The notes under the pieces: model-generated
Seen by the model: only the letters and a program-made list of their open reading frames with translations
Databases searched by the model: none
Told to the model about the DNA's origin: nothing
In this document: positions 9,382 through 18,834 of the stretch, in pieces
Numbering within the stretch: the stretch's first letter is position 1
How the letters are laid out: every line of letters begins with the position of its first letter
From: Prostheceraeus crozeri
Lineage: Eukaryota > Platyhelminthes > Polycladida > Euryleptidae
Direction: 5' to 3'
NCBI GenBank assembly: GCA_907163375.1
Contig: CAJQUW010002167.1
Coordinates: forward strand, 1-64,000
Length of the DNA stretch: 64,000 nt
Made by a program: the position numbers and the translations under genes

Positions 9382-9837
9382 TTAGAAGTTATAGCAGCGT
9401 CGTCGTTTAGCGCCTGATGAATGATTAGAGCCTCTGCGACGTTTGCGTGAATGCCTTTTGACTGAAGATCGCACCTTACCAGCTCCGTGATGTTTCCTGC
9501 TTCCTTTATTCATTCGTTTAGGTGATTTCTTTCCTTGAGTAACACCAGCAAAGGTCTGCTTCAATGTTTTTAAACCGCGTTCCTTCCCACGATTCAACAA
9601 AATGCTCTTAAAACTTCTACCTCTGGAAAGATCACTAGCAACATCACCAGCAAAGCCAACGGCATTACTTAAAACATTTCGTTTTAAAGATCTACCGACA
9701 TTGGATATGAGAGGTGCTACAACAGATTTCAGTGCACCAAGTATGCTACCTCCAAGTTGGCGGCGAGCGCCGATGTAAATTTGTCCTCCACCACTTACAT
9801 AGGAGGCTCGTGAATAAAATGAGGCAGTTGGATTCAT
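9382..9837 (-). CDS. Small basic core/pVI-like protein
   Basis: 151 residues. The N-terminus is Gly/Tyr-rich (SGGGQIYIGARRQLGGS), followed by an amphipathic stretch 'ILGALKSVVAPLISNVGRSLKRNVLSNAVGFAGDVASDL' (about residues 31-70) and a very Lys/Arg/His-rich tail ending GAKRRRCYNF. This layout, with a membrane-active-looking helix plus a DNA-binding tail, is typical of Polinton/adenovirus pVI- or core-like proteins encoded beside the major capsid gene. The role is inferred from layout; sequence similarity to adenoviral proteins is not evident. Confidence 0.6.
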   Translation of the reverse strand: MNPTASFYSRASYVSGGGQIYIGARRQLGGSILGALKSVVAPLISNVGRSLKRNVLSNAVGFAGDVASDLSRGRSFKSILLNRGKERGLKTLKQTFAGVTQGKKSPKRMNKGSRKHHGAGKVRSSVKRHSRKRRRGSNHSSGAKRRRCYNF

Positions 9838-9878
9838 AGCTCAAACCCTAAACATTGTTAGTTACAACTTTGCATGAA

Positions 9879-11099
9879 TCACTGTCGATAACTTAGATGA
9901 AAGATGTCGGCACGACGCATCCATGAGTTCATACTTGAAGGATAACCAGTCCATTTAACAAGACACCATTCTTCACCTTGCCGTTTTTTACATCGAATGA
10001 TTTTCTCTACCAAATATGTTTCACTTTCAGTGACTACCTCAATCTCATCGCGATAAAAGCTACCCTCAATTTCTTCATTATCGTAATCTTTCAACTTGTA
10101 GGTGGTCGGGGAGTCTTTTTGATTAATCCTTTATACTGTAAATACCTCCTCTGTCCAATTCGGAAGTTACCCTTTAGCAAAAACACTTTTCACTTTTGAG
10201 ATACGAACTTTATCACCAATTTTCACATCACTTTTCACATGAGTGCGTTTACGTTGGAATTATTCGCGCACTTTATCTACATTGTCAGCATTTACATCTA
10301 CTGGTCTGAGTCCAATAGAACGATGGATAGAGTGATTGTAGGCATGGAGTGTATCTTGTAGAACCTTTGTCCAATTTTGTGTCAAGTTGGCAGTAAAATG
10401 TCGCCACAAGCGATTTTTTAATGTGCGATTAAAACGTTCAACGAGTGTAGCTTTATAAGCACTCTTTACACTAAACAACTCAATGTCATGCCTCTCAAAT
10501 AATCTTCTCACATGCTGATTTTCAAACTCTTTTCCTTGATCACTCTGAATTCTTTTTGGAATGCGACCTTCTCGAAAAATTGTTTGGAATGCTTTTGCTA
10601 CTCCTTTCCCTTCTTTAGTTTTTAAAGGTTGAGCCCACGCATAACGCGAGAAAATATCAATGACGGTTAAAATAAAATTATTGCCCGAGTTATGTTTTGA
10701 AATGGAGGCGACATCACACAAATCTGCTTGCCACTGTTCATCGATGTCATGAACAATATAATGGCGGGTGCGGTACTTCGTTTTCGCTTGTTTGTGGAGT
10801 GTATAGGTAGCCTGACCCTTTAACCATCGTTTCACTTGTGATTGTGGAAGACCACTCGCTTTTGATAATTTCTTGATAGATGCAAATCCTGCCGGATGTG
10901 TTACATCATAATAGATTGACTTCAAACGTTCAGTCGATGACGACTGACTCTTTTTCCTCCTTCTCATCTTTTTGTTTTCTTGCCTTTCTACATTTACAAC
11001 AACTGCAGCATTTAGCTTTAGCGGTTTTGCGATCGTGTTCACATTGCTTAGGGGTTTCATTGTGAGAGCTGGCGCAGCAAGTGCAAGTGACAACGACAT
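9879..11099 (-). pseudogene. RVE integrase with C-terminal chromodomain (broken)
   Basis: Retroviral-type DDE integrase of Polintons, which inserts the element. An N-terminal helix-turn-helix-like region (KKLSKASGLPQSQVKRWL) is followed by a catalytic core with the three acidic positions in QADLCDV, IQSDQGKEF and VERFNRTLKN. The C-terminus carries a chromodomain 'YLVEKIIRCKKRQGEEWCLVKWTGYP...SW', a known Polinton integrase feature. It is a fossil with about one or two breaks. Confidence 0.85.
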
Positions 11100-11146
11100 T
11101 CACCTCTGGCGGCTCATTACATGGCAAGCAACACATCTGCTTTACA

Positions 11147-11839
11147 TTAATATTCTGAGAACATGTATTTCCTGGGAGGAGCTGTTTTACGTTTTCCTTT
11201 TACTAGTTTTAGTGGTGGCGTAGATCTACGTCGAGTTCTTCCTCTTGTTTGCTTAGTGAGTGTGGGAGGGGATGTAGCAGGTGACGTCTTAAACCAATTT
11301 GTTGGCATTTTCATCGTCTGAAGCATTGGAGTAGTAGCCACTGTTGAATCAAGTTCTTTCAATGTCTCATTATTCAAAGCAAATTTTGGCACATTATGCT
11401 TTTTCAATAGTTTAAGAAAGTATGACAAACCAGGTGGAACATAGCCCTGACGGCGCTTTCTACGTGTCGCATACTGAATCAAGTCTTCATAACGTGAAGC
11501 ATCAGTCACTTTATTTTCATCTGTAATGATTTCTCCTCTATCATTTACATTGAGATGGGGTTCAATACTGTTGAAAAGAGATATGGCATGTGCGCGAGAT
11601 GCTAAAGGTGTAGCAGTCGATACAGAGTCACGCATCTTATTCTTCAAGTTTTTCAATTGCTCAACAGTTTCCGATTGTAATAATACAGCACGATGTGGAT
11701 CTTTGATGTGAACATTTTGCTGATAATCTATTTCTTTCCTATACATTTGATTTGCAAGAGGTTGCTTTACTTGCTGCATGGCAGTCAATTGTACATATTC
11801 ATCCTGAGGAATAACAATCATGCGAGAATAAGAACTCAT
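11147..11839 (-). CDS. Conserved Polinton protein of unknown function
   Basis: 230 residues starting MSSYSRMIVIPQDEYVQL. It has a predicted helical N-terminal half and a Thr/Pro/Arg-rich tail (RGRTRRRSTPPLK...KRKTAPPRKYMF). A central 'GYVPPGLSYFLKLLKKHNVPKFALNNETLKELD' region gives a compact helical segment around residues 130-165. Proteins that begin 'ML(L/V)IP.(D/E)(E/K)Y' and occupy this place next to the ATPase recur in Polintons, so I take it as a conserved but uncharacterised component. The end overlaps the ATPase start by a few bases. Confidence 0.55.
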   Translation of the reverse strand: MSSYSRMIVIPQDEYVQLTAMQQVKQPLANQMYRKEIDYQQNVHIKDPHRAVLLQSETVEQLKNLKNKMRDSVSTATPLASRAHAISLFNSIEPHLNVNDRGEIITDENKVTDASRYEDLIQYATRRKRRQGYVPPGLSYFLKLLKKHNVPKFALNNETLKELDSTVATTPMLQTMKMPTNWFKTSPATSPPTLTKQTRGRTRRRSTPPLKLVKGKRKTAPPRKYMFSEY

Positions 11840-12567
11840 AGCTTGTAGATATTCATGGGAGTTTTCAAAATATCACTTCGAAATCTAAATTCTTCAGGAC
11901 ACTCTTGCGTAAAGTCAATGAATAAGTAACCGTATGGTTTTTCAGTAGCTGCTTGAAAAATTTCAATTAAGGCTTTTGATCTTCTGGGTGCAACTTGTCG
12001 CGCTAAAATTTCAAATTGACTTTTATCTCGCGGATTCTTAAAAATAGCATAATAGTGTGTATTCAGGTTTCGTGTACGAGCTTCTTTTCCATCAGGAAAC
12101 AAATTTTGTATGATATAGATGATAAAACACCTTTTATGATGTGCTGCGCGAGTGAACATATCTGTAACATCTTTTGAATTCTTACTTTCTTTTAATAAAT
12201 CATCCAATACAACAACATCATTAGACTGAAGTTTATCCGTTGCAATAATTCCTTCATGTCGAATAAAGTTGCGACTTTGCAATTCCCGAAACAGCGACGG
12301 TTGATAAATACCATAACACCAAATCACTCGATTGATAGGTTCCTTAAACAACTCCCTTCTTTTATCCAATAAATTCAGCGTGAAAACAGTTTTACCTGCA
12401 TGAGATGGACCTGATACAGTCAGAACTTTATCACATTGACGTCTGAAATCCATTATAATACTTTGAGATCCAACATTTGCATAATTAACGTCTAGAGCCA
12501 AAGATATTACCCAATAGGTTACCCACGACAGGAGCCAACATTGGAAGTATTGCTGAAATAAAACCAC
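11836..12567 (-). CDS. Packaging ATPase (FtsK/HerA-A32 type)
   Basis: Genome-packaging ATPase of Polintons. From the internal Met of MDFRRQCDKVL it shows the P-loop GPSHAGKT (Walker A), then DVVVLDDLL (Walker B), and later 'RAAHHKRCFIIYIIQNLF', a sensor-like strand, and 'HYYAIFKNPRDKSQFEILARQV'. Length from that Met is about 205 residues, normal for the family. The upstream extension overlaps the basic-protein gene in another frame and is probably not translated. It forms part of the leftward block with the integrase and capsid genes. Confidence 0.85.
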   Translation of the reverse strand: MVLFQQYFQCWLLSWVTYWVISLALDVNYANVGSQSIIMDFRRQCDKVLTVSGPSHAGKTVFTLNLLDKRRELFKEPINRVIWCYGIYQPSLFRELQSRNFIRHEGIIATDKLQSNDVVVLDDLLKESKNSKDVTDMFTRAAHHKRCFIIYIIQNLFPDGKEARTRNLNTHYYAIFKNPRDKSQFEILARQVAPRRSKALIEIFQAATEKPYGYLFIDFTQECPEEFRFRSDILKTPMNIYKL

Positions 12568-12850
12568 CCTTTTGTGTTAGAGTTTTCCTCTTTCTTTGAA
12601 GGGTGACTTTAGGATTGGAGATGAAACGCAATTTTGTGGCATATCGCTTAAGTAACTTTCGTTGTTTTGGTGCTAATTTCTTCGTCCTCAACTTCCTCAC
12701 ATGAGAAATAATTTCACGAATGAATTTATCGTTAGCATGTCGTATAGCATTGTATCGCTGATTTGCTTTCATTCGTCGGAGAGCTTGAATGGCTGAAGAA
12801 AACTTTGAAGACTTTTGACTTTTACGTTTCGTCATTTTACGTTTCGCCAT
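12485..12850 (-). CDS. Basic pX-like core protein
   Basis: 121 residues, with a highly basic N-terminal 90 residues (KRKMTKRKSQKSSK... and LRTKKLAPKQRKLLKRYATKL) and a hydrophobic Gly-containing C-terminus 'QKGGFISAILPMLAPVVGNLLGN'. 'NPKVTLQRKRKTLTQKGGF' followed by a hydrophobic helix is a recurring signature of a small Polinton protein resembling adenovirus pX/pVI (DNA condensation plus membrane interaction). It directly precedes the ATPase gene. Confidence 0.65.
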   Translation of the reverse strand: MAKRKMTKRKSQKSSKFSSAIQALRRMKANQRYNAIRHANDKFIREIISHVRKLRTKKLAPKQRKLLKRYATKLRFISNPKVTLQRKRKTLTQKGGFISAILPMLAPVVGNLLGNIFGSRR

Positions 12851-12901
12851 TTTCCGTGTTAGTCTTTGCTAAAACCTATCTTTACCACATTTGCATAGGT
12901 A

Positions 12902-13231
12902 CTAACTATTGCGGCATAAGTGACACTCGAAATGAGCAATATCACAGTGGTTACATTTGCAAAGTTGAATGCAATTACGTATGAAACAGCGTTGACAAAA
13001 AGCATGCTTACATCTCTTGAAGATGCGCTTTTCATTTCCATCCTTTCGCTTACATACATCGCAGCACAAAGTTTCACCGTTACTGATATCTATAGCAAGT
13101 CTTCTTGAAGATATGAATTTGCTAGCCTTTTCTAAATAATAGACGCATGTACAGAAGGAATATACTTCGAGAGTGAGCAGGCATAGCTCGAAAAGCAGTT
13201 GTGCTACAATCAAGTACCACTGCATTTTCAA
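12902..13231 (-). CDS. RING-like zinc-finger protein with N-terminal hydrophobic segment
   Basis: 109 residues. The hydrophobic N-terminus 'WYLIVAQLLFELCLLTLEVYSF' may be a membrane anchor. It is followed by a Cys/His cluster 'CCDVCKRKDGNEKRIFKRCKHAFCQRCF...CKCNHC...CHLC' with the C-x2-C...C-x-H-x2-C-x2-C spacing of a RING-type finger. RING proteins of viruses often act as ubiquitin ligases against host factors; that role here is inference. Two further RING-like genes occur in this element family (14,303 and 25,394). Confidence 0.55.
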   Translation of the reverse strand: MKMQWYLIVAQLLFELCLLTLEVYSFCTCVYYLEKASKFISSRRLAIDISNGETLCCDVCKRKDGNEKRIFKRCKHAFCQRCFIRNCIQLCKCNHCDIAHFECHLCRNS

Positions 13232-13637
13232 TTTTTCTTTATGGAAAGTTGAATGTGAATATCTGAAATCGCTTCAATCACTAGACTGCTGCCATGATGG
13301 TTAAATGCGTTAAGACGTTCAGCAATTTTTATCATATGTTTTTTAAAAAATTCTTCGGGTGATCTACCACTTCCATTGAATAAGAAGCAAAATGGAAAGA
13401 GCGACTTTCCACCTCTTCCTTTCCAAAATGACTAAACTTAATTTTCGCAACTAATCGCGCCATGATAATGCTATCAGAGAATGTATTCATTAACTCTAGA
13501 AATAGAGTGCTAGCATCATCTACCACTGCTTCGATGTCGGTCTCATCTTTATAAAAATTTATCACATAATCTTGAACAGCTCCTTTTAAACTTTGCCTAT
13601 GAAAATGTAATGTTCCGCAGTCGTTTGAGAAAGACAT
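13230..13637 (-). pseudogene. Family A accessory protein, copy in element 1 (broken)
   Basis: The recognisable part begins MSFSNDCGTLHFHRQSLKGAVQDYVINF and contains SFHFASYSMEVVDHPKNF. It is homologous to the intact-looking gene at 21,888-22,310 (FCSLRFHRQSLRGVIRDYIISF...VFHFASYSAETIHDPKDFY) and more distantly to 26,306-26,694. The layout resembles a small alpha/beta domain found upstream of the polymerase in some Maverick relatives, but I cannot name a function. It is a fossil with about one break. Confidence 0.55.
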
Positions 13638-13724
13638 GATCGCCCTTTATCTAACCCATCCATTGCATGAAAACAACAACTCTTCTCATAGTAACATTTA
13701 TTGAACAACTGTAGCAAGCATGCA

Positions 13725-14268
13725 TTATAAATCAATGGTTTGAAAGAGATAAAATAGATACAGCTGGTAACTATCATACAGCGAGCAATGATAGCCATAC
13801 AGGACTTTGGCAGTGTTGAGGTAAGGAGGAAAGAAGCTAAAGAACGTAGCTACTACAACGAACAGACAAAATAGTAACACACAAATCCTTAAAACGTTTC
13901 GTGACTTCATGATAATGTTGATTCACTCTACTATCTCAAGGTGGGAGCAAAATATCATCAATGATTAGATTGGGAAATACTTTCCTCTCCTCACCAGGAT
14001 TATTACAAAAGATGCGTATAACATTGAAAGTTGCTAACCATCGTTTAAAGTCAATAAGAAGAGCACTCTCACAAGAAAAGCCATAGTCTTGCAAATATTT
14101 CAGATTAAGTCCATGAATGTGTTTTCTCGCCCATTGATCAACATTGGGATCGCAGTTGGCATGTTGATGATAGACACTAACAATCTGATATGTCCAATTG
14201 TTCATAGCAATATCACTGAGCTCCTGTACAGGTTCACCCTCACAATCCATAAAAATGATGATAGAAGC
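13725..14268 (-). pseudogene. DEDDh exonuclease-like protein (family C), broken
   Basis: Begins just after a splice-acceptor-like TTTCCGTTTTAG with a hydrophobic strand then 'MDCEGEPVQELSDIAM', matching exonuclease motif I (D-x-E). The end 'YHCSLYDSYQLYLFY' matches motif III (H-x4-D). In between 'WARKHIHGLNLKYLQDYGF' matches the element 1b copy (WSRRHVHGLDPSILIHIGF). The element 1b copy at 25,596-26,159 shows the same motifs. A 3'-5' exonuclease role is inferred from motif pattern. It is a fossil with about one or two breaks. Confidence 0.5.
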
Positions 14269-14302
14269 CTAAAACGGAAATTTACACATCTAAGGAAACG
14301 TT

Positions 14303-14551
14303 CTATAACATATTACAAAATGAAGAATTACATCGATGCTTTTCACGACAAAATACACAAATGATATGATGGCAACGAAGAAGTAAAATGTATCTAATAA
14401 GACCACGTCTACGACACTCAAAGCACATAAGCGAATTGTCATAGGGTAGAGTTAGAAAAGGACTAGTAATTCTCCTTCCTTGATTTGCGTTTTGAGGCAA
14501 CATTCTTCTCCGACTTGCGCTTTGTACCACTGCTGTTAAGGATTTGATCAA
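14303..14551 (-). CDS. Small RING-like protein (pairs with 25,394)
   Basis: 82 residues. The C-terminal half reads 'CFECRRRGLIRYILLLRCHHIICVFCREKHRC', a short Cys/His cluster (C-x2-C...C-x-H-x3-C-x2-C...C). The element 1b gene at 25,394-25,573 has the same cluster (CSECGKRGLALYVPLKHCNHAVCIFC) and the same place between the family D gene and the DEDDh-like gene, which supports both as real genes. The function is unknown; RING-like ligase activity is only a possibility. Confidence 0.55.
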   Translation of the reverse strand: MIKSLTAVVQSASRRRMLPQNANQGRRITSPFLTLPYDNSLMCFECRRRGLIRYILLLRCHHIICVFCREKHRCNSSFCNML

Positions 14552-14617
14552 TTATGTCGTCCACATTGGGTGGTTTTGGAATATATAGGATGGATTCCAT
14601 ATGCATGGAGAGAGAGG

Positions 14618-15236
14618 CTATTTATTATCCTTGTGCCGACCATAATATAGCCCATTCACTTTGAAAAGGATATCCCAAGTACCTTCTCCGAGCTCATCAC
14701 ATCTGATGGGTATTGAATGATCTCCCTCCTTCTTATAGTAAGTACACCAATGTGATACCGGTAGGCAAATGTGATTACCATCCCAAATCTTTCTATAGGG
14801 AGTATCCTTGTCATCTCTCGCTTTCCACTCTTGAGCAAGAGTAGTAGGAATGTCCATATTTAATGTCACGTACTCCTCAATAATATCAAGTTGGTGGCGA
14901 ATGTACGGACTCACGGGGATCAGTATGTAGTCCCCATACTGATTGTGCACTATCTTGACATCCGTGGAAGGGAGCATTTCCGTTTGGAGTACTACGCCAT
15001 GATCGTCATAACGCAAGACTTGTTTAAATTTACGCTTTAGCGGTGAAGGATTATGTACCTTGGTTGTTTCTTCCACTGGCCTCAGTTGTAGATGATCTGA
15101 TCGTAGCGAACCTTGTAACGTTTGACCGCCATTTTGTCCTACTAGTGCAGCAGATGGAGTAGATGCCTGAAAATGAAAAAGATTGTATTAAGTTTACGTT
15201 CAAGGGAGGACAGGGAGGGAAGTAGCGACTTACCAT
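14618..15236 (-). CDS. Family D accessory protein with a short 5' intron
   Basis: The body reads 'QLDIIEEYVTLNMDIP...HICLPVSHWCTYYKK...ELGEGTWDILFKVNGLYYGRHKDNK'. Homologues in element 1b are at 22,938-25,422 and 27,183-27,740, sharing 'LG-x-G-(F/T)-(Y/W)-(S/D)-(F/I)-x-(I/F)...(V/I)-Y-(V/Y/M)-(G/S)'. The ATG at 15,236 is followed at once by GTAAGT, and a TTTTTCATTTTCAG acceptor lies 67 bp on, so the start codon seems to be the end of exon 1. A TATA box is ~100 bp upstream. The function is unknown; an OB-fold nucleic-acid-binding protein is conceivable from the strand pattern. Confidence 0.55.
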
Positions 15237-15330
15237 TTTAGTTGGATAATAGAATAGAGAGAGAGAAAATGTGCGTCCGTCACTCGTGCGATTCAATGAT
15301 GGAATGATTCTCACTGTGGAAGGCTCGCTA

Positions 15331-15339
15331 TTTATATAG
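15331..15339 (-). promoter_or_regulatory. TATA box for the leftward family D transcript
   Basis: On the minus strand the sequence reads CTATATAAATAGCG, a strong TATA box, about 100 bp before the start codon at 15,236. No competing promoter-like site is seen between. Similar TATA boxes precede the related genes at 22,449, 27,010 and 63,602. Confidence 0.6.
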
Positions 15340-15394
15340 AAATGCTTGATTCTCATTGGATGACGATCCTCATTGGACAATAACATCAAGCTGA

Positions 15395-16670
15395 TTCCAA
15401 ATCTGGCCTCCGTTTACCAATCCGACCCTTCATTCGCCCGATGGAGCTGTTTCTTGGGAAATTCTAACTCTGTCGTTTTTCGTCAATCTCCCAAAATCTT
15501 AAATGGCGTTTCACATCTAAACGAAGACAGATATGAACAAGCCTTTCAGTGAATTTGTCTCACTCTTAGCTTTGAAACGAGTTATTGCACGACTTTCTAC
15601 GATCTCTAGAACCAAAGTTCCAAGATCGGTGCCGAGGGGGGGACGTCGGCGAAAATTTTTCTCTCCGATTGCGTTCAAATTCACCATACCGATGCAGAAT
15701 TTCACGCTGAATCCGAATCTGGCCTCCGTTTTCCCATCCGATGCCTCGTTTTGGCGATACAGCCCAAAACGTCCAAAATTCTAACTCTGTCGTTTTTCGA
15801 CAATATCCAAAAATCTTAAATGGCGCCTCACATCTAAACGAAGACAGATATGAACAAGCCGTTTCTTTCAGTGAATTTGTCTCACTCTTAGCTTTCAAAC
15901 GAGTTATAGCACGACAAAATCCGTCCACTGGAAGCCAAGATCGAAGCCAGCTCTCCCGAGGGGGGGTCAGTGAAATTTGATGAAACAAACTTTGGTCAGG
16001 GTCCCAGGTCGAAATGCCACACTTTGGAAAATTTTCAAAATTTTGTCCATACAAAGTCACTCTGACACTTAGGATTTTTTCAGGTGAGCTCCGACCTAAA
16101 ATCTTGTAACAGCTCTAACTTTTGAACGGCTGGTCCGATTGACTCGCGACAAAAATGTCGTCGAGCAGTTTTTTCTCCTCTTTCAAACGAGTAGCTGTAA
16201 GACAAAATCCGTCCACTAGAACCAAAGTTAGAAGATTGCTGTCGGGGGGGGGGGGTCAGTGAAATTTGATGAAACAAACTTTGGTCAGGGTCCCAGGTCG
16301 AAATGCCACACTTTGGAAAATTTTCAAAATTTTGTCCATACAAAGTCACTCTGACACTTAGGATTTTTTCAGGTGAGCTCCGACCTAAAATCTTGTAACA
16401 GCTCTAACTTTTGAACGGCTGGTCCGATTGACTCGCGACAAAAATGTCGTCGAGCAGTTTTTTTCTCCTCTTTCAAAGAGTAGCTGTAAGACAAAATCCG
16501 TCCACTAGAACCAAAGTTAGAAGATTGCTGTCGGGGGGGTCGGTGAAATTTGATGAAAAATGTTTTGGTGAAGGTCCCAGGTCGAAATGACACACTTTGG
16601 AAAATTTTCAAAATTTTGTCCATACAAAGCCACTCTGACACTTAGGATTTTTTCAGGTGAGCTACGACAG
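15395..16670. repeat. ~290-bp G-tract repeat array at the right end of element 1
   Basis: Several imperfect units of roughly 285-290 bp. The line GTGAAATTTGATGAAAC recurs near 15,970, 16,259 and 16,545, each just after a run of 6-10 G. Units also share 'TTTGGTCAGGGTCCCAGGTCG' type sequence, 'CACTCTGACACTTAGG' and 'TTCTAGTGGACGG/ACCAAAGTT' borders. The same family recurs at 20.7-21.8, 57.8-58.3 and 60.9-62.3 kb. The inner border of this array and of the 20.7-21.8 kb array both meet element-1-family genes, in inverted orientation, so it may be the terminal repeat of that family. Confidence 0.75.
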
Positions 16671-17039
16671 TCCACCCTCCCAACCTGGCCGGCACACCAC
16701 GCCAACCTGGAGAGCACATCACCTCGCGCTACAACGGCCGGCCAGAGGGTGGGGGACGTCAGACTCGAAGCAACACGACGGCACACCACGACCGACTGGA
16801 CGTCAGCGACGGCGGCCATCTTGCGCGGTCCAGAAGTGGAGTTTTACTTACTACTCATATGCAACAGGAATCAATGAAATCGGACAGTCTTAACGGAATC
16901 TACAGCGATCCGCGTCCTTTTCTGGTCCATTCCTAGTACCATGTAAATACAAGAGAGCATGTATGGACCAGAAATGTAATGCTTTTTTATGCATTACTGC
17001 AAAACTGCAGAGAATATCAGAATTGAAATTTAATCGATC

Positions 17040-18172
17040 ATGTCACAATTTGGATTGTCAGAGGTGATAAACTGATAACGACAGATGCTGGAGCAAACAT
17101 TGTTGCTGCACTTCCAAATGAAGTGCGTTATCAGTGGATTGTTCACCGCCTTTCAACGGTATTAAACGATGCTTGGTTAAAAGGAATGAAAGATGATAGG
17201 TTATTGGCTGCCATGGACGAGGCTGTGAAAGATGTAGCTGGTTACATTCATCGCTCACATGTGCACTGCGATGATTTGCTTCTCAGTCTTGAATCACCTA
17301 GTGCAACCTCCCCATGGAGATAGATCATTTTATGAAGTTCACCATTCCTTTGATGAATATTTTGAGCAAATTCGGACAATTTCAGAGATAAACAACATGG
17401 CATATCGTTTGATGCCAGTGTCTCTCATGCTGTTGTAAAATATTGTAGAATTGTTCAAGCAATTCAATGCTATTATTGATAATATTGAGGCATCAAGTGC
17501 GCCAACGTTGCAGAATGTAATCCCAAGCAACTATTTGATCAGCAGTGGGATGATTGCAATTCTTCAAGAAGGATCCACTTGCGAAACTATTAAACGATTA
17601 GCTCACAATGTGCAGGAAGGTCTCAATAGACAATTCTGGACTTCCACCACAATAATGCACCAGGTGGCCGCGGTTCTAGACGCGACGGTCAGACATCTGC
17701 ATTTCATCAATGATGTAGTGTTTAGAAGAAAAGTTTATAAAGACGTTGGTGAAGCAATTTCTTCAACTCTACTAGAATATATAAAAGACCAATTGAATGA
17801 TGATGACATCTCCCAACCAACATCCTCCAAACCTCATTCTCTTCATTGCGTAACAGACGTACAGGACAAACAACTACTGAGATCCCCACTAATAAAAAAC
17901 TCCAGTCTGAGTTTGAGGAATACCTGGCCGCTACCATCACAAATGCAGCAACGAATCTATTAGAGTTCTGGAAGGGAAAACAGTCGGAATTTCCGTCTTT
18001 GGGTCAACTAGTCAGAAATAGATATGTTATTCCGGCATCTTCTGTTGAGGGCGAGCGACATTTCAGCACTGGTGGTGCTTTTGTGTATTCAAAAAGAAGC
18101 AGTTTTTCTCCAGCTGCGACTGTCGACAGTCCGGTAGTTCTGAAGGAAGCGTCGCTTAACGGACTGTGGTAA
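17040..18172 (+). pseudogene. hAT-family transposase remnant
   Basis: Several pieces in at least three frames. The most telling is 'LLEFWKGKQSEFPSLGQLVRNRYVIPASSVEGERHFSTGGAFVYSKRSSFSP', the hAT C-terminal dimerisation domain (P.SS..ER.FS..G...), at 17,950-18,140. Upstream pieces (DEYFEQIRTISEINNMAYRL, LISSGMIAILQEGS) fit the region before the insertion domain. Stops and frame changes interrupt it, so no functional transposase is made. Terminal repeats were not identified. Confidence 0.65.
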
Positions 18173-18303
18173 TATCATTATTGGGAGCCTAATTTGTTTA
18201 TTGCTCATGTCTAGATGACAAGGTAAGGAGACATTTGTATTTTCTTTCCTTCAATGATAATTGTTTTCAATAATATTCTTGTTTTCTTTTTAATCCTCAT
18301 CAG

Positions 18304-18446
18304 CCCACCAGACTACATGTGTAGTTTCATGATTTTCATGTCAACATATATCTGGAAGTTCAACTCCAATTTCAATAAAGTTCTAATTTAAACAAATTTG
18401 AATGTAATTTCATATGATTCCGCCCACCAGACTACATGTGTAGTTT
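18304..18446. repeat. Two copies of a 24-bp motif, 119 bp apart
   Basis: CCCACCAGACTACATGTGTAG, followed by TTT, occurs at 18,304 and 18,423 with unrelated sequence between. It lies just downstream of the hAT transposase remnant and may be part of its 3' subterminal region. Nothing else is recognisable between 18,180 and 18,830. Confidence 0.5.
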
Positions 18447-18834
18447 ATCACCTGAAATGTCATCCATTGAAGAGAAAATTGACCTGATAGCAGAATTTCA
18501 GCAGTAAAATCGATGTCAGCCATCATTATACGAGTCTGGCATAAGTTTTTCTACCCTTATGTATCAATTTCTATGTTCCTGAATAACATTCGATAGAATT
18601 ATTGTGTTATGCTTCCAGTGAATCGCCGCCTTCAACTTCTGGAATTTCCCGGTTGGCCATTTGAGAAAGTTTCTACATTTCATTTGTTCTGCACCGATCG
18701 ATGTGGTGCTTCGATTTACCTTGCAACTAGTGAATTGATGAATGCGTGCCAAAACAAAAGCCATTTATCTTAGAGGTTGAAACTGTTCTTTGGTTGATTG
18801 CCGCTTATCAGTTATCGCGGGTCCAATCGGAATC

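Larger units (their letters stand above)
1..16680. mobile_element. Element 1: degraded Polinton/Maverick, left end outside window
   Basis: The block holds the diagnostic Polinton gene set: protein-primed-type DNA polymerase B, RVE integrase with chromodomain, adenain-like protease, packaging ATPase, and major and minor capsid-like proteins. It also has accessory genes not usual for the family (TBP-like, RING, DEDDh-like). Polymerase and the PC4/TBP genes run rightward; the rest run leftward. The right end passes into a ~290-bp repeat array at about 15.39 kb that may act as its terminal repeat. It is a fossil with roughly ten breaks over the visible part, so of intermediate age. No left terminus or target duplication can be seen. 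Confidence 0.85.
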
